Shown piece by piece: positions 24,879 through 33,216 of a stretch of 64,000 bases of DNA (the stretch's first letter is position 1; each line of letters opens with the position of its first letter). The notes below the pieces were generated by a model. It made no database searches. It was not told where the DNA came from and saw nothing but the letters and a program-made list of their open reading frames with translations. The stretch comes from Streptomyces sp. CB01373 (GTDB lineage: Bacteria; Actinomycetota; Actinomycetes; Streptomycetales; Streptomycetaceae), in contig NZ_NNBK01000013.1 in NCBI RefSeq assembly GCF_002803075.1, positions 200,419 through 264,418 on the forward strand, given 5' to 3'. A program made the translations under genes and the position numbers.

Positions 24879-25036
24879 GCCTTCGGGGTCGTGAACCAGT
24901 GAGGCCTGACGTTCTGTGGAGAAATCCACCTCTGTGGACAACCCTGATCCCTGTCCGAGTGAACCGAGAGGCTTGCGGTCGCGAGGTTTGGCCGCAGCGC
25001 GACCACGGTCGATGATGCCGTGCAGCAGTGAGCGAC

Positions 25037-25050
25037 GTTTCACGTGAAAC
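25037..25050. other. parS: parS site 7, in the parA upstream region
   Basis: Exact GTTTCACGTGAAAC, about 160 bp upstream of the chosen parA start, in the region expected to hold the parAB promoters. ParB bound here could influence parAB transcription. Confidence 0.93.
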
Positions 25051-25130
25051 ACGATGCACAGCGGCCGAGGTCGGACTGTCGCGACACTCCGGCATGCGGA
25101 GGTTTGGCAGCTTGTGTGGAGTACGACCGG

Positions 25131-25847
25131 CTATCGGCGCCGTCGTGTCCGACCCGTCCGCGCCGCCTTCGCCCGCTTGGCCGCGAAGCGCACGCCACCC
25201 GGGCTCTCCCCGACCTCGACCCGCACGACGGTGGAGCACGGATCCACGACGCCCTCACCCACATGCAGGATGGACGTCTCCACCGCGCCGAGCTTACTCA
25301 GGGCAGTGGCCGCGCTCTTCAGCTCCTCCTCGGCGGTGTCCCCCTTGAGGGCCAGCATCTCCCCGTAGGGACGCAGCAGCGGGATGCCCCACGTCGCCAG
25401 GCGGTCCAGCGGCGCCACCGCGCGAGCGGTGACCACGTGGACCGGCGGAAGCTGGCCCATCACTTCCTCGGCACGCCCCCGGACAACGGTGACGTGGTCG
25501 AGACCCAACAGCTCCACGACCTCGGTGAGAAAGTTGGTGCGCCGCAGCAGCGGCTCCAGCAGCGTGATCTTCAGGTCCTCGCGGACCAGGGCCAGGGGAA
25601 TGCCGGGCAGACCGGCGCCCGAGCCCACGTCGCACACCGTCACGCCCTCGGGAACCACCTCCGAGAGCACGGCACAGTTCAGCAGATGCCGCTCCCACAG
25701 ACGGGGTACCTCACGCGGGCCGATCAGCCCTCGCTGCACTCCTGCCTCGGCCAGCAGCTCGGCGTACCGGACCGCATCCGTGAAGCGATCACCAAATACG
25801 TCACGTGCCTGCTCGGGCGCAGGGGGGAGCTCCGCTTCCGCCGTCAC
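25131..25847 (-). CDS. rsmG: 16S rRNA m7G527 methyltransferase RsmG (GidB)
   Basis: 238 residues. Class I SAM methyltransferase with VCDVGSGAGLPGIPLAL (SAM loop), LLEPLLRRTNFL and the HVVTARAVAPLDRL segment. Methylates G527 of 16S rRNA; loss gives low-level streptomycin resistance and can raise antibiotic output in Streptomyces. I chose GTG 25847 (VTAEAELPP), preceded by GGAAGGAC, over the ATG at 25871, which lacks a ribosome site. The C-terminus is rich in Arg/Lys. Upstream of parA on the same strand with a 250 bp gap holding parS. Confidence 0.95.
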   Translation of the reverse strand: MTAEAELPPAPEQARDVFGDRFTDAVRYAELLAEAGVQRGLIGPREVPRLWERHLLNCAVLSEVVPEGVTVCDVGSGAGLPGIPLALVREDLKITLLEPLLRRTNFLTEVVELLGLDHVTVVRGRAEEVMGQLPPVHVVTARAVAPLDRLATWGIPLLRPYGEMLALKGDTAEEELKSAATALSKLGAVETSILHVGEGVVDPCSTVVRVEVGESPGGVRFAAKRAKAARTGRTRRRR

Positions 25848-25917
25848 GGGGACCGTCCTTCCGTACCGCATCGGCGCTCTCGGCGCCGACCATCAGAACT
25901 ACCAGGCTGACAAAGTA

Positions 25918-25946
25918 CGGCCCCGCCTGCGCAACAGACGGGGCCG
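25918..25946 (-). terminator. Terminator after jag
   Basis: CGGCCCCGCCTG pairs with CAGACGGGGCCG (one mismatch) around CGCAA, 18 bp beyond the jag stop; separates the rnpA-yidD-yidC-jag unit from rsmG. Confidence 0.75.
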
Positions 25947-25963
25947 GTGGAACGTGGGACCGC

Positions 25964-26476
25964 TCAGGCGGGAAGCACGACGACGAAGCGCTGCGGCTCC
26001 TCGCCCTCCGACTCGCTGCGCAGGCCGGCGGCCTTGACCGCGTCGTGCACGACCTTGCGCTCGAACGGAGTCATCGGCTGCATCTTCACCGGCTCGCCAC
26101 TGCTCTTGGCCTCGGCGGCGGCCTTCGCACCCAGCTCGGACAGCTCGGTCCGCTTCTTGGCGCGGTAGCCCGCGATGTCCAGCATCAGACGGCTGCGGTC
26201 GCCGGTCTCCCGGTGCACGGCCAGGCGCGTGAGCTCCTGCAGTGCCTCCAGCACCTCGCCGTCCCGGCCGACCAGCTTCTGCAGGTCGCGACCGCTGCTG
26301 TCACTGATGATCGAGACAGAGGCGCGGTCGGCCTCGACATCCATGTCGATGTCACCGTCGAGGTCGGCGATGTCCAGTAGACCCTCGAGGTAGTCCGCCG
26401 CGATCTCGCCCTCCTGCTCCAGGCGGGTCAGGGCGTCCGCGCCCTCGGCAGCGGCGGAGGTGGTGCCTTCCGTCAC
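25964..26476 (-). CDS. jag: Jag/SpoIIIJ-associated RNA-binding protein (KH and R3H domains)
   Basis: 170 residues. An acidic N-terminus is followed by a KH domain with VGRDGEVLEALQELTRLAVHR (the GxxG loop as GRDG) and an R3H domain (MTPFERKVVHDAVKAAGLRSESEGEEPQRFVVV; the Arg-x3-His core is replaced by ERKVVHD). Usually encoded next to yidC, as here (15 bp gap). It is an RNA-binding protein (also called KhpB) affecting cell-wall growth in firmicutes; its role in Streptomyces is inferred. Confidence 0.92.
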   Translation of the reverse strand: MTEGTTSAAAEGADALTRLEQEGEIAADYLEGLLDIADLDGDIDMDVEADRASVSIISDSSGRDLQKLVGRDGEVLEALQELTRLAVHRETGDRSRLMLDIAGYRAKKRTELSELGAKAAAEAKSSGEPVKMQPMTPFERKVVHDAVKAAGLRSESEGEEPQRFVVVLPA

Positions 26477-26491
26477 GGGATGGGCTCCTTC

Positions 26492-27772
26492 TTACTTCTT
26501 GGACGGGGACTTGGGCCGCTGCGGACCCTTGCGCTGTCCGGACTGGGCCTTGCTGCGGGTGCCGTTGCCGGGCTTCGAGGCGGCCTTCTTGCCCGCCGCG
26601 GCCGGAGCGTCCTCCGGCTCGTCGGACTTGGTCAGCGACAAGGACTCCGTCGCCTCCTCGGCCGGCTTCGTGCCGCCCGACTGACGCTGCGCCTTGCTCT
26701 GCCGCTTGGGCTGCTGGCGCCGGGGAGCGGTAGCGGTGGCGGTAGTGGTCGTTCCGTCCTCGGCCTGCGCCACGGCGGCGTTCTCGCCCTTCATCACGGA
26801 GCCGTCCGACTGGGCCGCGAGACCCGCCTTGTTCAGACCGTTGATGAACTTGCGCTCGAACTCGTTGCGGTCACGACCCTTGACCACGATCGCCTTGACG
26901 ATGGCCTTCTCCCGCCGGTTGCGGGTCTTGCCATGGTGCGAGACGTGCTTGAAGAGCCGCTCCAGGTAGGCGGCCTGGGCCTTGGAACCCGGGGTGGGGT
27001 TGTTGTGGATGACGTACATCTGCTGGCCCATGGTCCACACGTTGGTGGTCAGCCAGTAGACGAGGACACCGACGGGGAAGTTGATGCCGAAGATGGCGAA
27101 CATGACCGGGAAGACGTACATCAGCATCTTCTGCTGCTGCATGAACGGCGTCTTCACCGTCGTGTCGACGTTCTTCGTCATCAGCTGGCGCTGCGTGTAG
27201 AACTGCGACGCCGACATCAGGATGATCATGACTGCGGTCACCACGCGGACGTCGGTCAGCGTGGCGCCGAGCGCGGTGACCTTGTCGGTGCTGTCCATGA
27301 ACTTCGCGGCGAGCGGCGCCCCCACGATGTGCGCCTTACGGGCACTGGCCAGCAGCTGATCGTCGATGACACCGATCGTCTTGCCCGTCGCGATGCCGTT
27401 GAGCACGTGGTACAGGGCGAAGAAGAACGGCGACTGCGCCAGGATGGGAAGGCACGAGGAGAGCGGGTTGGTACCCGACTCCTTGTAGAGCTTCATCATC
27501 TCTTCGGACTGGCGCTGCTTGTCGTTCTTGTAGCGCTCCTGGATCTTCTTCATCTCGGGCTGGAGCGTCTGCATCGCCCGGGTCGCCTTGATCTGCTTCA
27601 CGAAGAGCGGAATCAGGCAGACGCGGATCAGAATCACCAAGGACACGATGGACAGGCCCCAGGCCCACCCGGTGTCAGGGCCGAAGATCGTGCCGTACAC
27701 CGTGTGGAACTGGACGATGACCCAGGAAACGGGTGTCGTGATGAAGCTGAAGAGGCTGGCAATCGTGTCCAC
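26492..27772 (-). CDS. yidC: Membrane protein insertase YidC/OxaA
   Basis: 426 residues. Inserts membrane proteins with or without SecYEG. The conserved core includes a membrane start (SVVLFSFITTPVSWVIVQFH-like), CLIPLFVKQIKATRAMQTLQPEMKKIQERYKND (the cytoplasmic hairpin with the hydrophilic-groove Arg) and about five membrane helices up to VLVYWLTTNVWTMGQQMYVI. The C-terminal 140 residues are Lys/Ala/Gln-rich and basic, which helps ribosome binding. GTG start at 27772; the stop is 15 bp before the jag start and yidD begins 3 bp upstream. Confidence 0.96.
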   Translation of the reverse strand: MDTIASLFSFITTPVSWVIVQFHTVYGTIFGPDTGWAWGLSIVSLVILIRVCLIPLFVKQIKATRAMQTLQPEMKKIQERYKNDKQRQSEEMMKLYKESGTNPLSSCLPILAQSPFFFALYHVLNGIATGKTIGVIDDQLLASARKAHIVGAPLAAKFMDSTDKVTALGATLTDVRVVTAVMIILMSASQFYTQRQLMTKNVDTTVKTPFMQQQKMLMYVFPVMFAIFGINFPVGVLVYWLTTNVWTMGQQMYVIHNNPTPGSKAQAAYLERLFKHVSHHGKTRNRREKAIVKAIVVKGRDRNEFERKFINGLNKAGLAAQSDGSVMKGENAAVAQAEDGTTTTATATAPRRQQPKRQSKAQRQSGGTKPAEEATESLSLTKSDEPEDAPAAAGKKAASKPGNGTRSKAQSGQRKGPQRPKSPSKK

Positions 27773-27775
27773 TAA

Positions 27776-28129
27776 TCATGCTCCTTGGGCATGGGACGAG
27801 GTCTCTGCGGCCGGGACCGCCGGCATCTTCCCGTCGGTGGCCGTTTCGGCGGCGGAGGACCCGCCCCTGCGCGCACGCCAGGCGTCACGCAGCATTTCGT
27901 GCCACCGCGGACGCTTGCGCGGCGGAACATGGTCCACACCGCCGAGCGACCACGGATTGCACCGTAGGATGCGCCACGCTGTGAGCGCCGTTCCCTTGAT
28001 CGCACCGTGCCGGTCGATGGCCGTGTAGCCGTAGTGGGAACACGATGGGTAGTACTTGCACACCGGCCCGAGCAACGGGCTGATGGTCCACTGGTACAGC
28101 TTGATCAGAGCCAGCAGCGGGTACTTCAT
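27776..28129 (-). CDS. yidD: Membrane protein insertion efficiency factor YidD
   Basis: 117 residues. The family core KYPLLALIKLYQWTISPLLG, PSCSHYGYTAI (three-cysteine haemolysin-like motif CKYYPSCS) and RCNPWSLGGVDHVP is complete; the last 35 residues are a non-conserved tail. Assists YidC-dependent insertion at the inner membrane face. Starts inside the end of rnpA (ATGA-type overlap at 28126-28129). Confidence 0.95.
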   Translation of the reverse strand: MKYPLLALIKLYQWTISPLLGPVCKYYPSCSHYGYTAIDRHGAIKGTALTAWRILRCNPWSLGGVDHVPPRKRPRWHEMLRDAWRARRGGSSAAETATDGKMPAVPAAETSSHAQGA

Positions 28130-28497
28130 CGCGTGCCCCCTCCCAGCAGCCGTCGAAGGGCGGCATCCAGGTCTCGGGCCAGCTGTGCGTGGTCGGCGTC
28201 GCCCGCACCGGGCAGCGCTCGTACGACTACCAGGCTACCGGGGGGCAGCAAGGCGACTCGGTCGTGCATCAGATGGCGAAGTCTGCGCTTCACCGCGTTG
28301 CGGACGACCGCGCCGCCCACCGCCTTGCTCACGACGAAACCCGCACGCGACGGGGGAGCGCTCTCCCCTGGCGCGTGCGGGTCCGTGGCACCGCTGCGTA
28401 GATGGACGACGAGAAGCGGGCGTCCGGCTCGACGCCCTCGTCGTACCGCGGTCGCGAAGTCCTCGCGCCGCCTCAGCCGGTTCTGGGTGGGCAGCAC
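28126..28497 (-). CDS. rnpA: Ribonuclease P protein component
   Basis: 123 residues. LPTQNRLRRREDFATAVRRGRRAG and the RNR motif as VVRNAVKRRLRHLMHD are the standard RnpA signatures. Protein subunit that helps the RNA subunit mature tRNA 5' ends. GTG start at 28497, 21 bp after rpmH; stop overlaps yidD. Confidence 0.96.
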   Translation of the reverse strand: MLPTQNRLRRREDFATAVRRGRRAGRPLLVVHLRSGATDPHAPGESAPPSRAGFVVSKAVGGAVVRNAVKRRLRHLMHDRVALLPPGSLVVVRALPGAGDADHAQLARDLDAALRRLLGGGTR

Positions 28498-28518
28498 GAC
28501 GTCATGACCTGACCGGAA

Positions 28519-28656
28519 TCAGGCGGACAGACGGGCGCGACCCTTGCTACGGCGAGACGCGAGAATCGCGCGGCCGGCACGGGTGCGCATACGCAGCCGG
28601 AAGCCGTGGGTCTTCGCGCGACGACGGTTGTTCGGCTGGAAGGTGCGCTTGCTCAC
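28519..28656 (-). CDS. rpmH: 50S ribosomal protein L34
   Basis: 45 residues, read directly from the sequence: starts SKRTFQPNNRRRAKTHGFRL and ends GRARLSA. Its very basic composition and length are those of L34. GTG at 28656. First gene of the rpmH-rnpA-yidD-yidC-jag transcription unit, divergent from dnaA as in most bacteria. Confidence 0.97.
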   Translation of the reverse strand: MSKRTFQPNNRRRAKTHGFRLRMRTRAGRAILASRRSKGRARLSA

Positions 28657-29032
28657 TCGGGGGCTCCAGAAAGAATCAGTAGTGGCGGGGTGCCGTCCTG
28701 GCTGTCACCGTGCGCCCACGAGTAGCTCGCAGTAACGCCCAAGTGCACCGCTGTCCGATCACCCTTGACGTGATCTGTGCCCTTCGGAGGCAGGCGGCAG
28801 CAGCCATCGACAACTCGACCTGGGTACGGTACGCGCGGCTGGGCCATCCGGTCAAACCCGCCTCCCCCGAGGGACACTGTCCACAGGCTGGGGACAACGA
28901 CTTGAACCGCAGCCGTCACGCTGACTACCGTGACTGGACTCCGATTCGTTCCCATGTCCCCCGCCCCACCCGTTTTAGATACCGACCCGTCCCGCACCAC
29001 ACGTTCGTGGGACCTGTGAGAGAGCGTGCCCT
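28657..29032. other. rpmH-dnaA divergent promoter region
   Basis: 376 bp without a gene. It carries two back-to-back DnaA boxes at 28877-28897 and must hold the promoters of rpmH and dnaA. No other clear element was seen. Confidence 0.7.
28877..28897. promoter_or_regulatory. Paired DnaA boxes at the dnaA promoter
   Basis: CTGTCCACA (28877-28885) and, on the other strand, TTGTCCCCA (28889-28897), each one base from the Streptomyces box TTGTCCACA and in opposed orientation with a 3 bp gap. Fits the reported autorepression of dnaA by DnaA in Streptomyces. Confidence 0.8.
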
Positions 29033-31009
29033 GTGGCTGACGTACCTGCCGATCTTGCCGCAGTGTGGCCACGGGTTCTTGACCAGCTTCTCGGCGAGGG
29101 ACACGTACACGGCGTCGAGGCGAAGGACGAACACTGGATCCGGCGCTGCCAGCCGCTCGCGCTGGTCGCGGACACCGCGCTGCTCGCGGTGCCGAACGAA
29201 TTCGCCAAGGGCGTACTCGAAGGGCGCCTCGCCCCGGCCGTCAGCGAGTCGCTGAGCCGCGAGTGCGGCCGCCCGATCCGCATCGCGATCACCGTCGACA
29301 GCTCTGTGGGCGAGTCCCAGGCCCCCGCGCCCGCCCCGGCGCCGCGCTACGAGGACCAGGAGCTGCCCACGGGCCAGGGCGGCGGCTACGAGGGCTACGG
29401 CAGGCGCCGGGCGGACGCCCACCGTCCCGCCCGCCCCGACCAGTACCCGGGCGGCCAGGGCGACCAGATGCCGCCCCATCGCACGGGCGCCCAGCCGGCG
29501 GACGGCGGCGACCACCTCCCGACCGCCCGTCCCGCCTACCCCTCGGAGTACGCCGAGTACCAGCGTCCCGAGCCCGGCGCCTGGCCCCGCCACCACCAGG
29601 ACGACTACGGGTGGCAGCAGCAGCGGCTCGGCTTCCCGGAGCGGGACCCCTACGCCTCGCCGTCCCAGGACGCCTACGGCCCGCAGGAGACCGGATACGG
29701 CCACCAGGACGCGTACGGGCCGGCCAAGGACTCCTACGCGCAGGACTACCGCTCCCCCTCGATGGAGCGCCCGCCGTACGACCAGCCGCGCTCCGACTAC
29801 GACCCGTCCCGCGGCGATTACGAGGCCCGTGACGCCCGTGACTACGACCAGCGCGACACCGGCCACCGCGAGCAGCCGGAGCCGGCCGGCCCCGGTCATG
29901 CGCGCCGCGGCGGCCCCCACGGCGCCCCCGGCCCGCTGGCCGCGCAGCCCGCACCGGCGGCCGGACCCGTCGAGCCGACCGCGCGCCTGAACCCCAAGTA
30001 CCTCTTCGACACGTTCGTCATCGGCGCGTCCAACCGCTTCGCGCACGCGGCCGCGGTCGCCGTCGCCGAGGCACCCGCCAAGGCGTACAACCCCCTGTTC
30101 ATCTATGGGGAGTCCGGGCTCGGCAAGACGCACCTGCTGCACGCGATCGGCCACTACGCGCGCAGCCTGTACCCGGGCACGCGCGTGCGCTACGTGAGCT
30201 CCGAGGAGTTCACCAACGAGTTCATCAACTCCATCCGCGACGGCAAGGGCGACAGCTTCCGCAAGCGGTACCGCGAGATGGACATCCTGCTCGTCGACGA
30301 CATCCAGTTCCTCGCGGACAAGGAGTCGACGCAGGAGGAGTTCTTCCACACCTTCAACACCCTCCACAACGCCAACAAGCAGATCGTGCTCTCCAGCGAC
30401 CGGCCGCCCAAGCAGCTCGTGACGCTGGAGGACCGGCTGCGCAACCGGTTCGAGTGGGGGCTGATCACCGACGTCCAGCCGCCCGAGCTGGAGACGCGTA
30501 TCGCGATCCTGCGCAAGAAGGCGGTGCAGGAGCAGCTGAACGCCCCGCCCGAGGTGCTGGAGTTCATCGCCTCGCGGATCTCGCGCAACATCCGCGAGCT
30601 GGAGGGCGCGCTGATCCGGGTGACGGCGTTCGCCTCGCTCAACCGGCAGCCGGTGGACCTGGGCCTGACGGAAATCGTCCTGAAGGACCTCATCCCCGGC
30701 GGCGAGGACTCGACCCCCGAGATCACCGCGCCGGCCATCATGGCGTCGACCGCGGACTACTTCGGCCTCACGGTCGAGGACCTGTGCGGCACCTCGCGCG
30801 GCCGCCAGCTGGTCACGGCCCGCCAGATCGCCATGTACCTGTGCCGGGAGCTGACCGACCTGTCGCTGCCGAAGATCGGCGCGCAGTTCGGCGGCCGCGA
30901 CCACACCACCGTGATGCACGCGGACCGCAAGATCCGCGCGCTGATGGCCGAGCGGCGCTCCATCTACAACCAGGTCACGGAGCTGACCAACCGCATCAAG
31001 AACGGCTGA
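29033..31009 (+). CDS. dnaA: Chromosomal replication initiator DnaA
   Basis: 658 residues, longer than the 470 of E. coli because domain II is a Tyr/Gln/Pro/Asp-rich disordered linker (about 100-310), typical for Streptomyces. Domain I starts ADVPADLAAVWPRVLDQL; the AAA+ domain has Walker A GESGLGKTH (about 358-366), Walker B LLVDDIQFL (about 418) and sensor motifs; domain IV ends with CRELTDLSLPKIGAQFGGRDHTTVMHA, which recognises DnaA boxes. GTG start at 29033. DnaA boxes upstream suggest autoregulation; its target oriC follows the gene. Confidence 0.98.
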   Translation: MADVPADLAAVWPRVLDQLLGEGHVHGVEAKDEHWIRRCQPLALVADTALLAVPNEFAKGVLEGRLAPAVSESLSRECGRPIRIAITVDSSVGESQAPAPAPAPRYEDQELPTGQGGGYEGYGRRRADAHRPARPDQYPGGQGDQMPPHRTGAQPADGGDHLPTARPAYPSEYAEYQRPEPGAWPRHHQDDYGWQQQRLGFPERDPYASPSQDAYGPQETGYGHQDAYGPAKDSYAQDYRSPSMERPPYDQPRSDYDPSRGDYEARDARDYDQRDTGHREQPEPAGPGHARRGGPHGAPGPLAAQPAPAAGPVEPTARLNPKYLFDTFVIGASNRFAHAAAVAVAEAPAKAYNPLFIYGESGLGKTHLLHAIGHYARSLYPGTRVRYVSSEEFTNEFINSIRDGKGDSFRKRYREMDILLVDDIQFLADKESTQEEFFHTFNTLHNANKQIVLSSDRPPKQLVTLEDRLRNRFEWGLITDVQPPELETRIAILRKKAVQEQLNAPPEVLEFIASRISRNIRELEGALIRVTAFASLNRQPVDLGLTEIVLKDLIPGGEDSTPEITAPAIMASTADYFGLTVEDLCGTSRGRQLVTARQIAMYLCRELTDLSLPKIGAQFGGRDHTTVMHADRKIRALMAERRSIYNQVTELTNRIKNG

Positions 31010-31026
31010 GAACACCCACAGCGGCG

Positions 31027-31067
31027 CTCAGGGCGCCTCCGGGAGCGGATCCCGGAGGCGCCCTGAG
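31027..31067 (+). terminator. dnaA terminator
   Basis: Perfect 18 bp stem (31027-31044 with 31050-31067) and five-base loop, 18 bp after the dnaA stop; the strongest hairpin in the origin region. Confidence 0.85.
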
Positions 31068-31157
31068 TCGTTGCGGCGTCCAGCCGTCCGGCGCTGAGCC
31101 GTTGCGCCGCCCGTCCCTGAGCCGTCGCGGCGTACTGCCCCGAGCCGTCGGGCGTCC
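31065..31157. repeat. Four imperfect GAGCCGT-type tandem repeats beside oriC
   Basis: Copies begin at 31065, 31096, 31119 and 31142 with core GAGCCGTCGCGGCGT or close variants; the last three keep an exact 23 bp period. They fill the gap between the dnaA terminator and the first DnaA boxes. Confidence 0.6.
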
Positions 31158-31199
31158 ACCGCTGTTCGAATCCGCGGCGGGTTACGGCCGTCCTCCACA

Positions 31200-31765
31200 G
31201 ATTCGCCGACTTTTTTCCGTCCACATCCTGGGGACCGGGAAGTTGTCCAGATCGCTTCCACAGGCTGTGCGATCGGCACATCATCCCCCCAGCTCAGAGG
31301 CCTGTGGAATGGTGGACGAACGATCTCCACAGACTGTGGATGAAGCGGATGTCCACAGGTGGCGGCCAGAGTTGTCCACCGGCAACCCACAGGCTGGGGG
31401 CCGTTGTCCCCAAGGATCGGCTGCTTCTCCACACCCCTGTCCACTGTTCGGCAACGCGACGCCCCTGGTCACCGCGTCGAGTGAAAGCCGTCACACCGAG
31501 CCACACGGTTGGCATGTGGGAAACCTGGGTAAAGCTGGGGACGCAGCTGGGGAGAACTGCCCTCAGCCTGTGGGCGGGGTGTGCAGAACTTCCCGTTCTC
31601 CACAGAGACGGTGAGTTGTCCACCGGTCCCACCCACAGGGCCCGTGGACAAAATTCCCGTGCTGAGCTGGGCAAACGTGGTTATCCACGGTATCCACAGG
31701 CCCTACTACTACTGCTGACCAGAGAGAGAGCGGAATCCGTTTCGAAGCGGGGCCTGTGCACAACT
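31200..31765. other. oriC: Chromosomal origin of replication oriC (DnaA-box cluster)
   Basis: The dnaA-dnaN spacer of 914 bp holds many DnaA boxes in both orientations. Nine-mers with at most one mismatch to TTGTCCACA start at 31243, 31349, 31372, 31404, 31425, 31596, 31616, 31643 (minus) and 31755 (minus); weaker boxes such as TTATCCACG at 31681 and GTATCCACA at 31690 lie between. About twenty boxes arranged in two groups with a gap near 31450-31590 agree with described Streptomyces origins. No obvious AT-rich unwinding element exists, apart from TTTTTTCC at 31211. Confidence 0.95.
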
Positions 31766-31923
31766 CGAGCTCTCGAGCCCGACCGCGCCTCGCAGCGACT
31801 TGACCCCGACGGGCGCCTACTGTCAGTGCTGTGCGTCAGACTGGTCCCCGGTGTCCTTCCCGTCCCAGTGGGCGGTGACACCGAGTCGGAGGACTCAGTA
31901 GCAACAGCAGGAGGCGGCTTACG

Positions 31924-33054
31924 GTGAAGATCCGGGTGGAACGCGACGTACTCGCGGAGGCAGTGGCGTGGGCGGCACGCAGCCTGCCGGCCCGTCCGCC
32001 GGCGCCTGTTCTCGCCGGCCTGCTGCTCAAGGCGGAGGACGGCCAGCTGAGCCTGTCCAGCTTCGACTACGAGGTCTCGGCGCGTGTGTCCGTGGAGGCC
32101 GAGGTCGAGGAGGAGGGCACGGTTCTCGTCTCCGGCCGCCTGCTCGCCGACATCTCGCGCGCCCTGCCCAACCGGCCGGTGGAGATTTCCACAGACGGTG
32201 TACGGGCGACGGTGGTCTGCGGCTCCTCGCGCTTCACCCTCCACACCCTGCCTGTGGAGGAGTACCCGGCGCTCCCGCAGATGCCGAACGCGACGGGCAC
32301 GGTCCCCGGCGAGGTCTTCGCCTCCGCCGTGCAGCAGGTGGCGATCGCGGCCGGCCGCGACGACACGCTGCCCGTGCTGACCGGTGTCCGCATCGAGATC
32401 GAGGGCGACACCGTCACGCTGGCCTCCACCGACCGCTACCGCTTCGCGGTCCGCGAGTTCCTGTGGAAGCCGGAGAACCCGGACGCCTCCGCGGTCGCCC
32501 TGGTGCCCGCCAAGACCCTGCTGGACACCGCCAAGGCGCTGACCAGCGGCGACAGCGTGATCCTGGCACTGTCCGGCTCGGGTTCCGGTGAGGGCCTGAT
32601 CGGCTTCGAGGGTGCCGGGCGGCGTACGACCACGCGGCTGCTGGAGGGCGACCTCCCGAAGTACCGCACCCTGTTCCCGACCGAGTTCAACTCCGTGGCC
32701 GTCATCGAGACCGCCCCCTTCGTGGAGGCCGTCAAGCGCGTGGCGCTGGTCGCCGAGCGCAACACCCCGGTGCGCCTGAGCTTCGAGCAGGGCGTGCTGA
32801 TCCTGGAGGCCGGCTCCAGCGACGACGCACAGGCTGTGGAGAGGGTCGACGCGCAGCTGGAGGGCGACGACATCTCGATCGCCTTCAACCCGACGTTCCT
32901 GCTGGACGGCCTCAGCGCGATCGACTCCCCGGTGGCGCAGCTGTCCTTCACGACGTCCACCAAGCCGGCGCTGCTCAGCGGCAAGCCCGCGGTGGACGCC
33001 GAGGCGGACGAGGCCTACAAGTACCTGATCATGCCGGTGCGCCTGAGCGGCTGA
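31924..33054 (+). CDS. dnaN: DNA polymerase III beta subunit (sliding clamp)
   Basis: 376 residues, the normal clamp size, with three repeated domains: KIRVERDVLAEAVAWAARSLPARP opens the first, GVRIEIEGDTVTLASTDRYRFAVRE is the conserved second-domain segment and the C-terminal YKYLIMPVRLSG matches the usual LMPMR end. Tethers polymerase to DNA and carries the RecF/Hda-type contacts. GTG start at 31924 directly after oriC, preceded by GGAGG. Confidence 0.97.
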   Translation: MKIRVERDVLAEAVAWAARSLPARPPAPVLAGLLLKAEDGQLSLSSFDYEVSARVSVEAEVEEEGTVLVSGRLLADISRALPNRPVEISTDGVRATVVCGSSRFTLHTLPVEEYPALPQMPNATGTVPGEVFASAVQQVAIAAGRDDTLPVLTGVRIEIEGDTVTLASTDRYRFAVREFLWKPENPDASAVALVPAKTLLDTAKALTSGDSVILALSGSGSGEGLIGFEGAGRRTTTRLLEGDLPKYRTLFPTEFNSVAVIETAPFVEAVKRVALVAERNTPVRLSFEQGVLILEAGSSDDAQAVERVDAQLEGDDISIAFNPTFLLDGLSAIDSPVAQLSFTTSTKPALLSGKPAVDAEADEAYKYLIMPVRLSG

Positions 33055-33216
33055 GCGGGCTGCCTGCCGGGCGCGTTCCCGCAGGTGGCGGCCTCAGGTC
33101 CGGGCATACGAATGAGCGGGTATGCCCACGGATGTGCGCGAGCGTCCGGGTCTAGGCTCGGACGCAGGTACGAAAGTGCCGCAACGCCACGTCGTGAAAC
33201 CTAAGGAACGCAACTG

